64,000 nt of DNA from Jacaranda mimosifolia (Eukaryota > Streptophyta > Magnoliopsida > Lamiales > Bignoniaceae). Both the position numbers and the translations under genes were made by a program. The notes below the pieces were generated by a model. That model searched no databases and was not told where the DNA came from. It worked only from the letters and a program-made list of their open reading frames with translations. Below, in pieces: positions 11,415 to 21,831 of this stretch. How positions within the stretch are numbered: position 1 is the stretch's first letter; each line of letters starts with the position of its first letter. The DNA lies in contig CM032129.1 of NCBI GenBank assembly GCA_018894105.1, forward strand, positions 28,847,468 to 28,911,467. The letters run 5' to 3'.

Positions 11415-12103
11415 AACCCGTTCGATTTTGTTTTCACTTTCCCTTTTTATTTTCTTCAAAAAATAAAAATAAAAATTATCAACTTTTCTCTTCATTTTCG
11501 TACCCTATTACTTTTACTCTTATTTACACGAGTTTTAATATAACAACATCCAAATACATATCATTTTTAATTATATACAACCATTTCATTTAAAAAAAAT
11601 ATCCAAACAATATTTCATTTTTAAATCTAAACTTATAACTATTTTTTTTTTTTTGAATTTGACAGAAAACGAAAAATGACTTTGAAAATATATCCAAATT
11701 GACTCTTTTCATTTTTGTTTGAAAATGAAAAACAAAAACTATCACTTTCTATCCATTTTCATTCAAAATATTCCTTTTTTTTTTAATTTTCAAATTCTTC
11801 CTAAACCTATCATTTATCATCATACGCTCACATCAATCAAATTTAAATTTAATTTGATATAAAATACTTACTATCATTTAAAAATTAATAAAATATACAT
11901 ATATTTTAAAAATAATATTTTTTTTAAAACATAAATAAATATAAATCAACCTACTTTTCAAATCTACACCTATTTTAATGATTACTTTCTAACATTTTAT
12001 ACAAATGCTTTTTTATTTTTATTTTCATTTTATAACTACTTTTTTAATTTTTAAAAATGCATGAAAATTGAAAATACCTCTGAAAATAAAGCCAAACGGG
12101 CCA
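11415..12103. mobile_element. Longer MITE of the same terminal family, copy 4
   Basis: The left end AACCCGTTCGATTTTGTTTT and the complement of the right end TGGCCCGTTTGGCTTTATTT are diverged inverted repeats of the 'CCCGTTTGG' type. TAA lies on both sides (11412-11414, 12104-12106). At about 690 bp it is twice the size of its relatives. Interior non-coding. Confidence 0.6.
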
Positions 12104-12210
12104 TAACAAAGCATTACTGTTGTGTGATTGAACACTTCTAGTGAACCTATTAGTCGCTTTTAAAATAAGAAAGGGAATGCACATTCTCTCTTTGTTATAA
12201 TAATTTAGAC

Positions 12211-12211
<1 letters not shown>

Positions 12212-12255
<44 letters not shown>
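12212..12255. repeat. Compound (CT)n(AT)n microsatellite
   Basis: An uninterrupted CT run passes directly into a TA run. Confidence 0.95.
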
Positions 12256-12327
12256 GTTTGTATAATATATTTGTGATGTCAGCATGATTTTAAAATGTCA
12301 GAAAATGAGTTTAACGTGCTACGCTTA

Positions 12328-12673
12328 GGGCCTGTGTGGATTTATTTTCTGGAAGTATTTTTATTTTATAGTGAAAAATTAATTGTAAATTTCAATTTGA
12401 AAATAAAATATTGTTTGGAAGTTTTGTTTAAAATGTAATGATTATATACGGTTGAAAATAAATTATATTTGAAAAATATAGTATTTTTGTATTAAAAGTC
12501 ATATAAATGTGAGTAGAAAAAAATAAAAAGTGATAAAAAGTAAAAATAAAGAGAAAGTGTAATAGTATATTTTGAAGAATATTTTGAAAATAAAAATATT
12601 TGTGAAAATATGAGAGAAGTTGATAGTATTTTATTTTTAATAAAAAATGAAAAAAGTATTTAAAGACAAAACC
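12328..12673. mobile_element. Tourist-like MITE, copy 5
   Basis: Starts GGGCCTGTGTGGATTTATTT; the right end complement is AGGTTTTGTCTTTAAATACT. TTA is repeated at 12325-12327 and 12674-12676. The AT-rich interior has GAAAATAAAAATA blocks like the other copies. Confidence 0.65.
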
Positions 12674-14216
12674 TTAATTGAGGAGTACTCAGTATTACGC
12701 TAATTGAGCCAACACTCTATAAAGTGAGGGGCCCTCGGCTGAATGGTTATTGACCTAACTAGTTGAAGTAACTTCCTTGACCTACAGGGGCGAGATTGAG
12801 AAGAGTTGAGTAGCTCTAGTGGCGGGTTATGAATACATGATTGAAGTATAAAGAGTAATTATTCAATAATAAATAAAAAAAAGGTACAAAGAGTAATTTA
12901 GAAAATTGGGAATATTTTTTATTTTAGAAGAGTCATACTAAAAAATGGGCACGATTATAGATAAGACAAACCCATAAACCGTTGTCTAGTATATCATTTT
13001 TTAAATTCGATCTGTATTCTAGTACAAGATCATTATTTTATTATTTCTTTTTTCAACAAATTAAATTAGATTATTCAATTAAGTATTAAAGTGGGAAGAA
13101 AACACAACCCCTCTTGGCAGATTAGCTCTCGAGTGCAAAGTTAGAAAGGAGCTTGATTGCAGGTTCCACCAGTCGAGCAGGGATGAAAGGTTGCCTAAAT
13201 GATCTAATGGTATCAAGCGAAAGAACCATCGTACAATGAAAAAAGTTTCCCCTTGTTCTAGTGCCTATAGCTCAAGGGAAGAGCTAGCATGGGAAGGCAT
13301 GAAATCAAATATTGATTTTCTATCATCCCCTTATGGAGAATGTGATTAGAAATCCATAATAGAGAGTCCACCCATAATAACCAAATTGATTATCTTCATC
13401 TTCATGCATAAATATACTATAATACTTGGTAGAAAAGACTGAAAAATCATTACAAACCTCCCTTATTTTTTTATTTTATTGCAATTTCAAGCATTTTGAT
13501 ATATTATTATTGAGTTAATTAATTGTTATTTTACAAGGATGAAGTCTAATAATGTGGAGAAAAAACTACAAAATGTTGGGGAGAAAAAATATAATCCAAG
13601 AGTTGTGGTATAGTAATTAAGATTATTGGATCTCTTTTATAATTTATTGAAAAGATGATCTTATACCTTAATTGCTAATTAAATTACCAAAAGAATGATC
13701 CTTTTTTTTCTAAATGTATCCCAAAATTTTTTAAAATATAGTAAAAAAAATTATATTACTATAACTTTCTAAACATGAAAAAAAATATTACCAAATATAA
13801 ATCTATATATATATATTATGTGTTTAAGATTTGGAAGAATTAAAAATATCAAATATATATTACTTTATATATGTTGAAAGTATAAACTATTTATTGTGTT
13901 TACATATTATGTTAATACATAAGATATTATTTTTTATTTTATATGTAAGTATATGAATATAAATATGTTTTTATATATGAATTTATAACACTTACATATA
14001 ACATACACAAAAATATAAACATCCAAAAATTTAAAACTTGAGACCTGCTTCAAGATTTCATTTATAGTTTACCCAAACTCATTTTACCACTAAACAAAAA
14101 GTTGCAATGGTTTTTTAACCTGTCCAATATTATTTGCTTAAGAACATTAGTCAAAAATTATGAGAGAGTTGGGTGAAAAAACTTGCTAACAAATTCAAAT
14201 TCAAATTTGATTTGAT
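12674..14216. other. Intergenic, no gene seen
   Basis: AT-rich and non-coding. A less AT-rich patch at about 12730-12830 (around GCTGAATGGTTATTGACC) faintly resembles a tRNA-derived SINE head, and one at about 13090-13280 is unassigned. Neither is strong enough to call. Confidence 0.5.
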
Positions 14217-14897
14217 CAATGTTTTTAAAATCGGACCGGACAATGAATTGATGATGTTACTGATTATTGGTTCAACCGCTTTGACCACTGGTTGAACCAG
14301 TATAATGCTATAATGATGTAATAATTATATTTAATTATATAAATACATATAATATTTTAATATTACCAAAAAATAAAACTTTGGATTGATATAGAAAGAA
14401 TATTATTTGAAAAAAAATTCAACTTGCTTATTTTTAAATACGTTTTTTAGAAAATAATACTATTTCACAATTAGTCAATTATAAACAAATAAAAAATAAT
14501 ATTTCCTATTAATTTAAGTAATTATTTGTTTTATGCTTCAACTCCAAATAAAAATAATTTTTTCTACGCTAACCATTCAACATAATTTAAGAGAGATTAA
14601 ATAAAACAAAATAACAAATTAAACATAAGTATTCACATATAACTACCACTTTATTAAATTTTACGAAAACAAATTCATATTTCAAAAAATTACATGTTCA
14701 AAATCTTTAATCATCATTGTCACCTCATAATTTCTCTTCTTTTTTTAAAATTAAAATTAAAAAAAATGAACTGGTTGAACCAGTCCAGTTTTAACCAGTT
14801 TTCAACCGATTTTGACAACCATCGATTTTTATACTTCAATCGAATTGGACTGGCCTCCGGTCACCGGCTGGTCCGGTCCAATTTTCTAAACCTTGGA
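14217..14897. mobile_element. Inverted-repeat element with GGACCGG ends
   Basis: The left end carries TTTTTAAAATCGGACCGG. The complement of the right end is TTTAGAAAATTGGACCGGAC. Internal TGGTTGAACCAGT motifs occur near both ends (about 14290 and 14770). This matches a common class of small plant DNA transposons. A related one-ended fragment lies near 60.5 kb. Boundaries are approximate and no target duplication could be fixed. Confidence 0.6.
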
Positions 14898-15369
14898 TTT
14901 GATTGAATACAAAGCAATCACATAACGAATAAATTATATTTACTGTGTTATTGACATACTATTTTTCAAAAAAAAAATCAACATATCGCATGTTGTAGCC
15001 GCCTAAATTCTGTCGCATTTTCGTTTTCCTAGTAGGACCCAATATTTCACTTTGTAAGATTATTTGCTCCTTGTTAGCAAAAAAGACACCACGCCCGATT
15101 CAAAAGATAAGGGAAAACGTAAAAAGTAAAGAAGAAATGAACACATCGCCTGTCTTTGACAAAGAAATAGCACCAGGAAATGGAAAATTATGCAAACCTT
15201 GATCGGAGCAGAAAACGACCCCCAGAAAATAACTATATTATTAGCATATCAATTGTTATATCAACATCCTAGGGAGTCGTAAAGAATAATGATAATCATG
15301 CTATTCGTACTTTGTTTTTCTTCTCGGAGAAAGGATATTAGTTTGGAAGGGCAATAATCTAGAATTAGA

Positions 15370-15970
15370 ATAATTACTGCGTCCTCCCCTAACTATGTAT
15401 AATTACACAAATCTTCCATTTTAGTTTTAAAATTATACGTACTTTCCTTATAACTTATTTTTATTTTACTGTCACTCTCTTTCTTGGTCAATCTCTTTAT
15501 CATCATTGATTTTGAAAAACTTTTCCAATTACCTTCACATATATTCATAAGAAAAAACAATCGAAAGAGAGATGAATTGATTGAAAGAGAAACACGATCA
15601 AGAGAGTGCAATCTAGAAATAGAGAGACAACTCTGTTTGTGTGTGTGTGAGAGAGAGAGAGAGAGCTCTTAAAAAGAGCTTAGAGAGACATGGTATGGGA
15701 AAGAGAGAGCTCTTCAAAACAAGAGAGCTTCATAAGAAAGAGAGACCGAGTAAAAATGAATATTCAGACAAGAAATTACTAGTGGAAGACATTTTTTTCC
15801 TCTTAAAAATATTTGTTTAGATTATTTCATTTCATTTTTTTTTTTTTTATCAAATTTTATTGTAAGGTAAGTTTATTATTTAACAAATTCCATCAACTTT
15901 GACAAAAGTCTGATGGACCAAGGGGAGTATTTGTAATTTTGATATCAAAAGAGGAGGTAAATGTAATTAT
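15370..15970. mobile_element. Candidate diverged foldback MITE
   Basis: The left part starts ATAATTAC and continues with a GTCCTCCCC then TAATTACACAAATC pattern; the complement of the right end reads ATAATTACATTTACCTCCTC followed by AAATTACAAATACTCC. These look like worn long inverted repeats. The interior includes a (TG)n(AG)n microsatellite at about 15637-15665. No target duplication was found. Confidence 0.45.
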
Positions 15971-16266
15971 CCATAATAATAGGAAAGAGCAGCGTGATTA
16001 TCCCTTTAGCATTTAGAGCTACAAATTTCTAAAGGTGACAATTCAAGATTAAGCATACAAATTTTATTGGAGTTATGAAGGGTTCCGCCGGTTGGATCAC
16101 TAGATTCTTCTTTTTTAAGAAAACATCCAATCATCTTATTGAAATTTCAGACATGAAAGACTAATTAAACATAATTTTTTTTAAATAAATACTATTAAAA
16201 CACCAAGAAATTGATGATTAATAGGTTGGATTCAGTGGTAAAGTTCATAAAATTATGTGCACTTAC

Positions 16267-16481
16267 CACACCAACAAGCCCGTGTCTCCTGGCTAATTGG
16301 ATGAAATCATGACAAGGAAACATATTGCCTTCTTTTGAAATCTTCATTAGAGTGCGGAGGGCCGAGGTTGATTTTCCAGCATGATTCTTTGGCCACTTTA
16401 TGGCAACATCAATTAAGTCCAAGGTTGCCACGGCTTCATGAGACATGCCCTTTATATCTTGGTCCACCTTTGAAGGGCTGT
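16267..16481 (-). other. Exon-like segment, protein not recognised
   Basis: On the minus strand a 215-bp stretch lies between AAGCAG (acceptor-like, 16487-16482) and a near-ideal donor GTAAGT (16266-16261). It is open throughout in one frame (about 71 codons) and its composition is like coding sequence: HEAVATLDLIDVAIKWP, ALRTLMKISKEGNMFP, FIQLARRHGLVG. The segment sits about 400 bp behind the EMC3 stop codon on the same strand. I do not recognise the family and see no further exons on either side. It could be a captured or stranded gene fragment, an alternative EMC3 tail exon, or chance. Confidence 0.4.
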
Positions 16482-16884
16482 CTGCTTAGTATCAGCTCAA
16501 CTGAAACCAGAGCCAATTGGGAAACTGAAGCCAAGTTTTAAGTTAAAAAAGTACATGATTGATAGAAGTATATTAGAACTTGTACAACAACAATCAGGGC
16601 AACCCAGTATATCCCTAAAGGAAATTCTTGTCAAACAAACAAATATATAAATCCTTGGAAGATAACATTGGTAATATTTAAATAGGAGAACTGAGAACAA
16701 CCGAGTAAGTTATCAAATTCAACATCAAGCAGACAAGCTGATTGAATTTGAGAACATCTGTGCTGATACTTAATATCCATGCCAACTTCTTTGCTTCTGG
16801 TGATCAATGTGTGCACCAAAGAAGCTATTACAATGAAGAACCTGCAATGATGCATGAGAACATGCTACTAGTACTGATTATTTC

Positions 16885-19743
16885 TCAGCTGACAAGTTTC
16901 TTCAATACTGATGCTGCTCGCTGCTCAAACTTTGGTAAGGCCCAATCATGTTGAACAATGTCTATATTGTCTTTCTCCGCGCCCAAACTCTGAACAATAA
17001 TGCAAAATGTAATAAATCGGGGAAAATCATATGCGTGTTAAAGCAAAAAGAAAGGAAGTGCATCTTATTTGATTGCATGAATGGATCTGTAGTTTTACTT
17101 CCAACGATTGTCTTAGTTGACTATCATTACTCAAGTGTCCATGCTAAAATTCATAACATAAGCATAAGAATATTCATGATAAAGGTGCCAAGCACCTCTA
17201 ACTGTGGCATATAAGAGGGTGTGTGGCATATAATACTTATAAACTCCTATGTCTTATAAGATGTGAGTTCTTATTTTAAAACTATGCTCTTACAGTATCG
17301 AGATAAAATAAAATCTTAATTTATAAAATATTAGTAATGACAATATTAATGTAGTTAAAAATAAATTAGCTTGTTAAAAATTTAAAAATTAGTTAAGAAC
17401 TCATTACTTTTTTAAAAAGAGTTTATTCTATTATTTCATTTTGGGAATTTTTTTTTTTTTTAAATTAAAAAAACTTACCAAACATTTTACAGTATCTTAT
17501 AACCTTCCAAACATTTTATAAAATGTTTTGAAGAACTTATCAACCAAACACACTATAAGCCTGCTATTTCTGGATAGTTCATGCAGGTTGTTTAAATGTT
17601 TTAAGTTTTATCCTTGCATTGCTAAGAAAGTTCTCTAGTTAAAAATATACAAAGTAAATGGACCCTAGAGGGGAGGCGATCTCCTGGCATTTCATTTCCA
17701 GTATAAGACTTAACTGTCACTTCCATGGAAAAAGTAGATTGATGTAGGACAGCCTTTGGGTTATGGTTTTGAAATATATAGTGGACATTAGACAAGAAAT
17801 ACTTGGATTACAAAATTTGCAATTTCCCAGCACAAAACCCCTCATCAAAGAACCAGTTTCATATACTTTAGAAACAAACCCACACATAATGAAAAGGAGT
17901 TTCGGAAGAAAACAAACATTGTTAATTGCTGTTCTCACATACATTACAGGCAAAAGAAAATTTTAAGCCATACCCTTGTGGGGTCGAATCCAAATCCTCC
18001 ACTCATTTGCATCATACGTTGTGCATCATCAGTCGCTGATCATGGTGAAATGCACTGGCGTTAGTTTCCATCACATCTAAATTACTCAACCCAAAAAAAA
18101 ACAAAATACATTTTTCCAGCCACGCAATTTCTTTATATCATGCATAAAAGCAACAAGATGAACCAATTACATTACAATGGAATAGAAGCTCAAGAAATAC
18201 TGACCATTCTCTTCTCCCAGTATAAGGCTAAAAAGGCCCCTTAGCCCAAATAAATTGAGGAAATACCTAACGAAAATAAAGGTTAATCAGCATGCATAGT
18301 CACACGTTATTATACCCAGAATCCTACCTAAATTTTTTTTTCATCAAATTGCTAACAAGTTTGAACAATACCAGGATCGACTGCTAACATAGCTGACATC
18401 AACAGTACTCAAGTCTATTCCATTTTGCAACATCGCTCTGAATCTCTGGGTAAGTGGAAATGGAATCTTTGCTGGCAAAAAATTGTGCAGTTACCACTAT
18501 CAGTTTTGGAGGATATGGAGCTCAACATATATAAGCTAATTCAATCATTGGAAGTTTCCACATTTACCTAGAAAACTAAAGTTAACTAAAAAAGTTATAA
18601 ATAAAGTACACAAAGCTTAGGATCACTGAGTTAGCTGTAAAAGCACAACAAGAAAATAAGGAAAAACACGGACCTGCTACAAATCCAGAGAAGAAAAAGT
18701 TAACCCATGCAAAAGTAAGTGTCTGCACCCAATAAAATTGTAACCATGTTAAGAATGACAGATCTTTCCTCCAAATATATAGAACACAGTTTACAGCAAC
18801 TATACCTGCGGTATGATCATTGAAAGATTTTTTTTCATCATATCCATAGCCATGTTTGGATCGGAGAACATCTGTGCCTGTGCATTCTGAGCTTGGCCCT
18901 TGGGCACATGCAGCAATCCATTCTCCTGCAATTTCAAATCAAATGTTCGCTGTCAAAAACTAACACGAAAATCAATGCTATCCATTGACTATGTCTCCGG
19001 AACATTTACCTACATGCCCTATCAACTATGCCACTGTTTCTAACTAATGCAAAAATCAATGCTACCCAGGAATTAAATTCCAGAACATTTAGCTATAAAC
19101 CACTAGCAACTATCAACTACACCACTATTTTTAACTAACGGTGCCACCATTCTTGAATTTTGCTAATAATGCATGTTTTTTTCTTATTCTATTTCATTCT
19201 TCTTCTAAACTTATGTTCTTAAAATTTACAGTATCAAGATATAAAACAGAACTCCCGACCATTGCAGGCAATAAATTTGTACCTGTATGCTTTTCCCTAA
19301 CTACTTATTTATCCCAAATTCACTAAAACATAAATTTGAATGTTTAGTAACAAGTAAAACAAAATCATCAACAAGATAAAAATTTCGAAGATTGAAACTC
19401 TGACCTCGTTGCTGTAATAGTATCTACGAGCGCGAAACGACTTCGGAGGGATGAAATTTGCGGCGGCCCTAAGATTTCTCGCCCTAATTATCACTTGCCT
19501 GAGAACAAAAACCAAAATCCAAAATTAAAAAACATTCATGTATTTACACACCCAATCCCCAACAAAAAGACAGATACACGTAAATTAGTACCCTTCTTTA
19601 ATGATTTTGGCGTCGGGAACTTGATCGGAACGCATGAGCTTGGAGACGAAGTAACGGAGGACTCCGATCAGCACCATCACAACTGATAACGGTATCAACA
19701 CCCAGTCTCTGATCGCTGTATCCAAAACCAAATCTTCCGCCAT
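16885..19743 (-). CDS. EMC3: ER membrane protein complex subunit 3 (EMC3/TMCO1 family)
   Basis: Eight coding exons, all with GT-AG introns: 19743-19592, 19498-19405, 18925-18806, 18722-18674, 18471-18372, 18266-18205, 18035-17974, 16989-16885. They join in frame to 247 residues, the usual plant EMC3 length. The N-terminus MAEDLVLDTAIRDWVLIPL and the C-terminal part (LGAEKD, then QHDWALPKFEQRA) are closely conserved. Three hydrophobic segments fit the EMC3/Oxa1-like topology: residues about 14-33, 123-140 and 172-190. Met-rich loops lie between (MAMDMMKKN; RMMQMSG). EMC3 is the core insertase-like subunit of the ER membrane complex, which inserts tail-anchored and multi-pass proteins. The start at 19743 is chosen by conservation; an in-frame upstream ATG at 19791 adds unconserved residues. 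Nothing is broken. Intron 7 hosts a MITE. TGGGCY motifs lie upstream. Confidence 0.95.
17215..17555. mobile_element. MITE inside EMC3 intron 7
   Basis: The 341-bp element has TAA on both sides (17212-17214 and 17556-17558). Its left end GAGGGTGTGTGG pairs imperfectly with the complement of the right end, TAGTGTGTTTGG, followed on each side by a CTTATAA / GATAAGTT block. Interior AT-rich, non-coding. A worn relative lies at about 5562-5848. Confidence 0.7.
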
Positions 19744-19898
19744 TGATTTTCCTTTGCAGTACTTGGAAATTTCGGATCTCCGCTCGGGCACCTCCGATTT
19801 TGAGTTTCCTTCTGAACTTTGGAATATCCACGGCGGCCTGGTCTACTTCTGGCCGCGATTCTATCTGAAGATAATTTATTGGATCCACTCCATCTGCT

Positions 19899-19963
19899 GG
19901 CCCAAACAAAGCCCAACAATATGTTTTGTCTTATGGACCAATCCAGCTAATCCACATTGGGCC
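19899..19963 (-). promoter_or_regulatory. Cluster of TGGGCY (site II) motifs upstream of EMC3
   Basis: Two TGGGCY motifs occur on the minus strand (GGCCCA at 19899-19904, AGCCCA at 19910-19915) and one on the plus strand (TGGGCC, 19958-19963), about 155-220 bases before the EMC3 start. Such motifs are frequent in promoters of constitutively expressed plant genes. No clear TATA box is visible, which also fits a housekeeping promoter. Confidence 0.5.
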
Positions 19964-20668
19964 GCCCACACGAAACCTTTTATCTGATGAGCCAATCAAT
20001 TTTAGGGTATCTTTATTAAATTACAATCTCATGGTTAATTAATTGACTAACACAGATGAGCCCATAGGCCATATGCGCGCGCGCGTGTGTAAGTTCAAAT
20101 AAAAAAAAAAAAATTATTTGTATTAATTACAAAGCATTATTAAAATAGCTTTAAATTGTTTAGAAGGTTTTCATTTTTCGATTTTTACCCCCAAATTCAA
20201 GTCCATTATACAATATAAGCACTCAAATGAAGGAAAAAGTTACAATTTTAATTTTGTTTATGTGGATGACATAATCTTGATTTTAAGATTTTAAATTAGA
20301 AATTATTATACATTAGAAAACTTTTAGAAGATTTTAAGATCCCTAGTCCAATATTATGAAAATAAATAGTATTTTCCATTGCCCATAACCTAATTCTTCA
20401 TGATAAAACTAATATGTTGAAGTTGATTAGTACTTCATTAGAAAAATTAAAAGAACAGATAGTGGATTGATTTGTTTGTTATATTTCAACTACTTAGCAA
20501 GTCTTACACATTTTAACTAAATGGCTGCATAATTCATAAATGACAAATTGAGAATTTAATCCATAAATTGATCATAGTAGAAGTTATCTAGCTAGTTTAA
20601 AAGGAGTGTTGGAAAGTTGGCCATGCGCTAGCTTAGTTATGACTGAAATTCGACTGAAATATGTTAGG
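19964..20668. other. Intergenic between EMC3 promoter and transposon nest
   Basis: AT-rich and non-coding. It contains a 22-base perfect purine-pyrimidine alternation at 20070-20091 and an A-run at 20100-20113. No gene seen. Confidence 0.6.
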
Positions 20669-21023
20669 ATAGGGATGACAAAATAATCCCTAACTTTTGG
20701 GACCCTCGAATTCGGGTCCCCAAATTCGAAGAATTTTTCTATGGGGATGGGGATGAAAATACCCTCGAGACTAATTTGAGGATGGAGACGGAAATTATAC
20801 TCCTTGCCATGCGGGGTCCCCATTCGGCATTCCTACCAAATAACTATAATGCCCGTAATTATTATTATACATATGTAATATTTTTTAATAATTTTAGAAA
20901 TTTTATCTAAAGTATAATAATCAATGAATCATAAAGTATAAATAATAAAAAAATCTAATTTAAATCTAATTTTTATTCTTATTCCTAATTTCTAATTATA
21001 AATTTAAAATAAGTTGGTAATAT
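20669..21023. mobile_element. Left half of a small DNA transposon split by the gypsy element
   Basis: Starts AGGGATGACAAAATAATCCC region and has the GGGGATGGGGATG and GGGACCC/GGGTCCCC blocks typical of a common plant non-autonomous element. The complement of the right half beyond the gypsy insertion (31869-31987) begins CATGGGATGGCACCCGCGGG, an imperfect inverted match. The 5-bp gypsy target duplication ATAAT sits at the break, so the gypsy element landed inside this older one. Confidence 0.6.
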
Positions 21024-21028
21024 ATAAT

Positions 21029-21791
21029 TGATATGAGATGACCCAGTAGGCCCAGCCCAAAGATTATCGACCCAATAGTATAGCATCAAGCTCATTTCAT
21101 TCGCGGGACCAAATCACGTGGTCGACCTTGGTTGACCTCGCTCGACCTCACACTTCTTCACAGAGGGTGCACTGTGCAACACAGGTGTCATTCGACTAGG
21201 TCGCTGTCAAAAGTTAGACGCTTGACCCCGCCGACCATAATGTTTAGCTACGTCTTCTACAAATCATCAACCCACCATGAGGTCGACTCACTGCGGATCC
21301 ATCCTCTGCCTCATTAAATGCCTTGATAGGCAGCATGCCGCCCCAATACCGCCCATACTGTCTCGCCAGGCAAGAGGCGCACCTCCAGTACACTATTCTG
21401 TCCTTGAACCTAGAGATAAAGCCACCTGAAATAGTACAAGAATGCGAGATGACCTCAAGCCCCTCATGTAAGGACAAAAGCCCTTTTTGCAAGCTAAGGT
21501 CATCTCAAACAAATCTCTCACCTAGGGAAGGCTATAAATACCCCATTTCAGATTCACTAAAGGTATGTCATTATATACTACAAAGCCCTCACTCTACTAC
21601 TCATCTTATCTGGTCATTCTTATACTGACTTGAGCATCGGAGTGCCATAGCCGGGGGTACCTCAGCTAGCCTGACGTTTGCTCGTGATTGCAGGACTCAA
21701 CCCAGAAATCAGCTACTCGACCAACCAGGTCGACTCCTTCAGAATCTATCCTAAGTCCTAACCCAAACATAAACAATTTTTACCCTCATCA
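21029..21791 (+). repeat. 5' LTR of the Tat-type element
   Basis: 763 bp from TGATATGAGATGACCC to ...TTTTTACCCTCATCA. It contains a segment near 21350-21385 (around CTGTCTCGCCAGGCAAG) that the 3' LTR lacks, while the 3' LTR has a CATTCGCATTAATGGC stretch missing here. Rich in GGTCGAC/TCGACC motifs. Confidence 0.92.
21533..21540 (+). promoter_or_regulatory. TATA box in the 5' LTR
   Basis: GGCTATAAATACCCC is conserved in the 3' LTR (31613-31620) and in the solo LTR at 36.5 kb (37054-37061). It has decayed to GGCAATAAATGCCCC in the solo LTR at 51.1 kb. It would set the start of the retroelement transcript. Confidence 0.75.
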
Positions 21792-21793
21792 TT

Positions 21794-21811
21794 TGGCGCC
21801 GTTTGTGGGAA
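21794..21811 (+). other. Primer-binding site
   Basis: TGGCGCCGTTTGTGGGAA follows the 5' LTR end after two bases, the standard position. This type is common in plant gypsy elements of the Tat group. Confidence 0.85.
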
Positions 21812-21831
21812 ACTGAGTCCGCTATTGAAAA

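Noticed and set aside
12730..12830. Possible tRNA-derived SINE
   Set aside because: Only a faint A-box-like stretch; the B-box is poor and no flanking duplication or tail was found.
13190..13230. Copia primer-site-like ATGGTATCAAGC
   Set aside because: Two differences from the tRNA-Met primer site and no adjacent LTR or coding remnant.
19598..19919. Overlapping minus-strand frames upstream of and across EMC3 exon 1
   Set aside because: Out of frame with the conserved MAEDL start or extending into the promoter; shadows of EMC3 exon 1.
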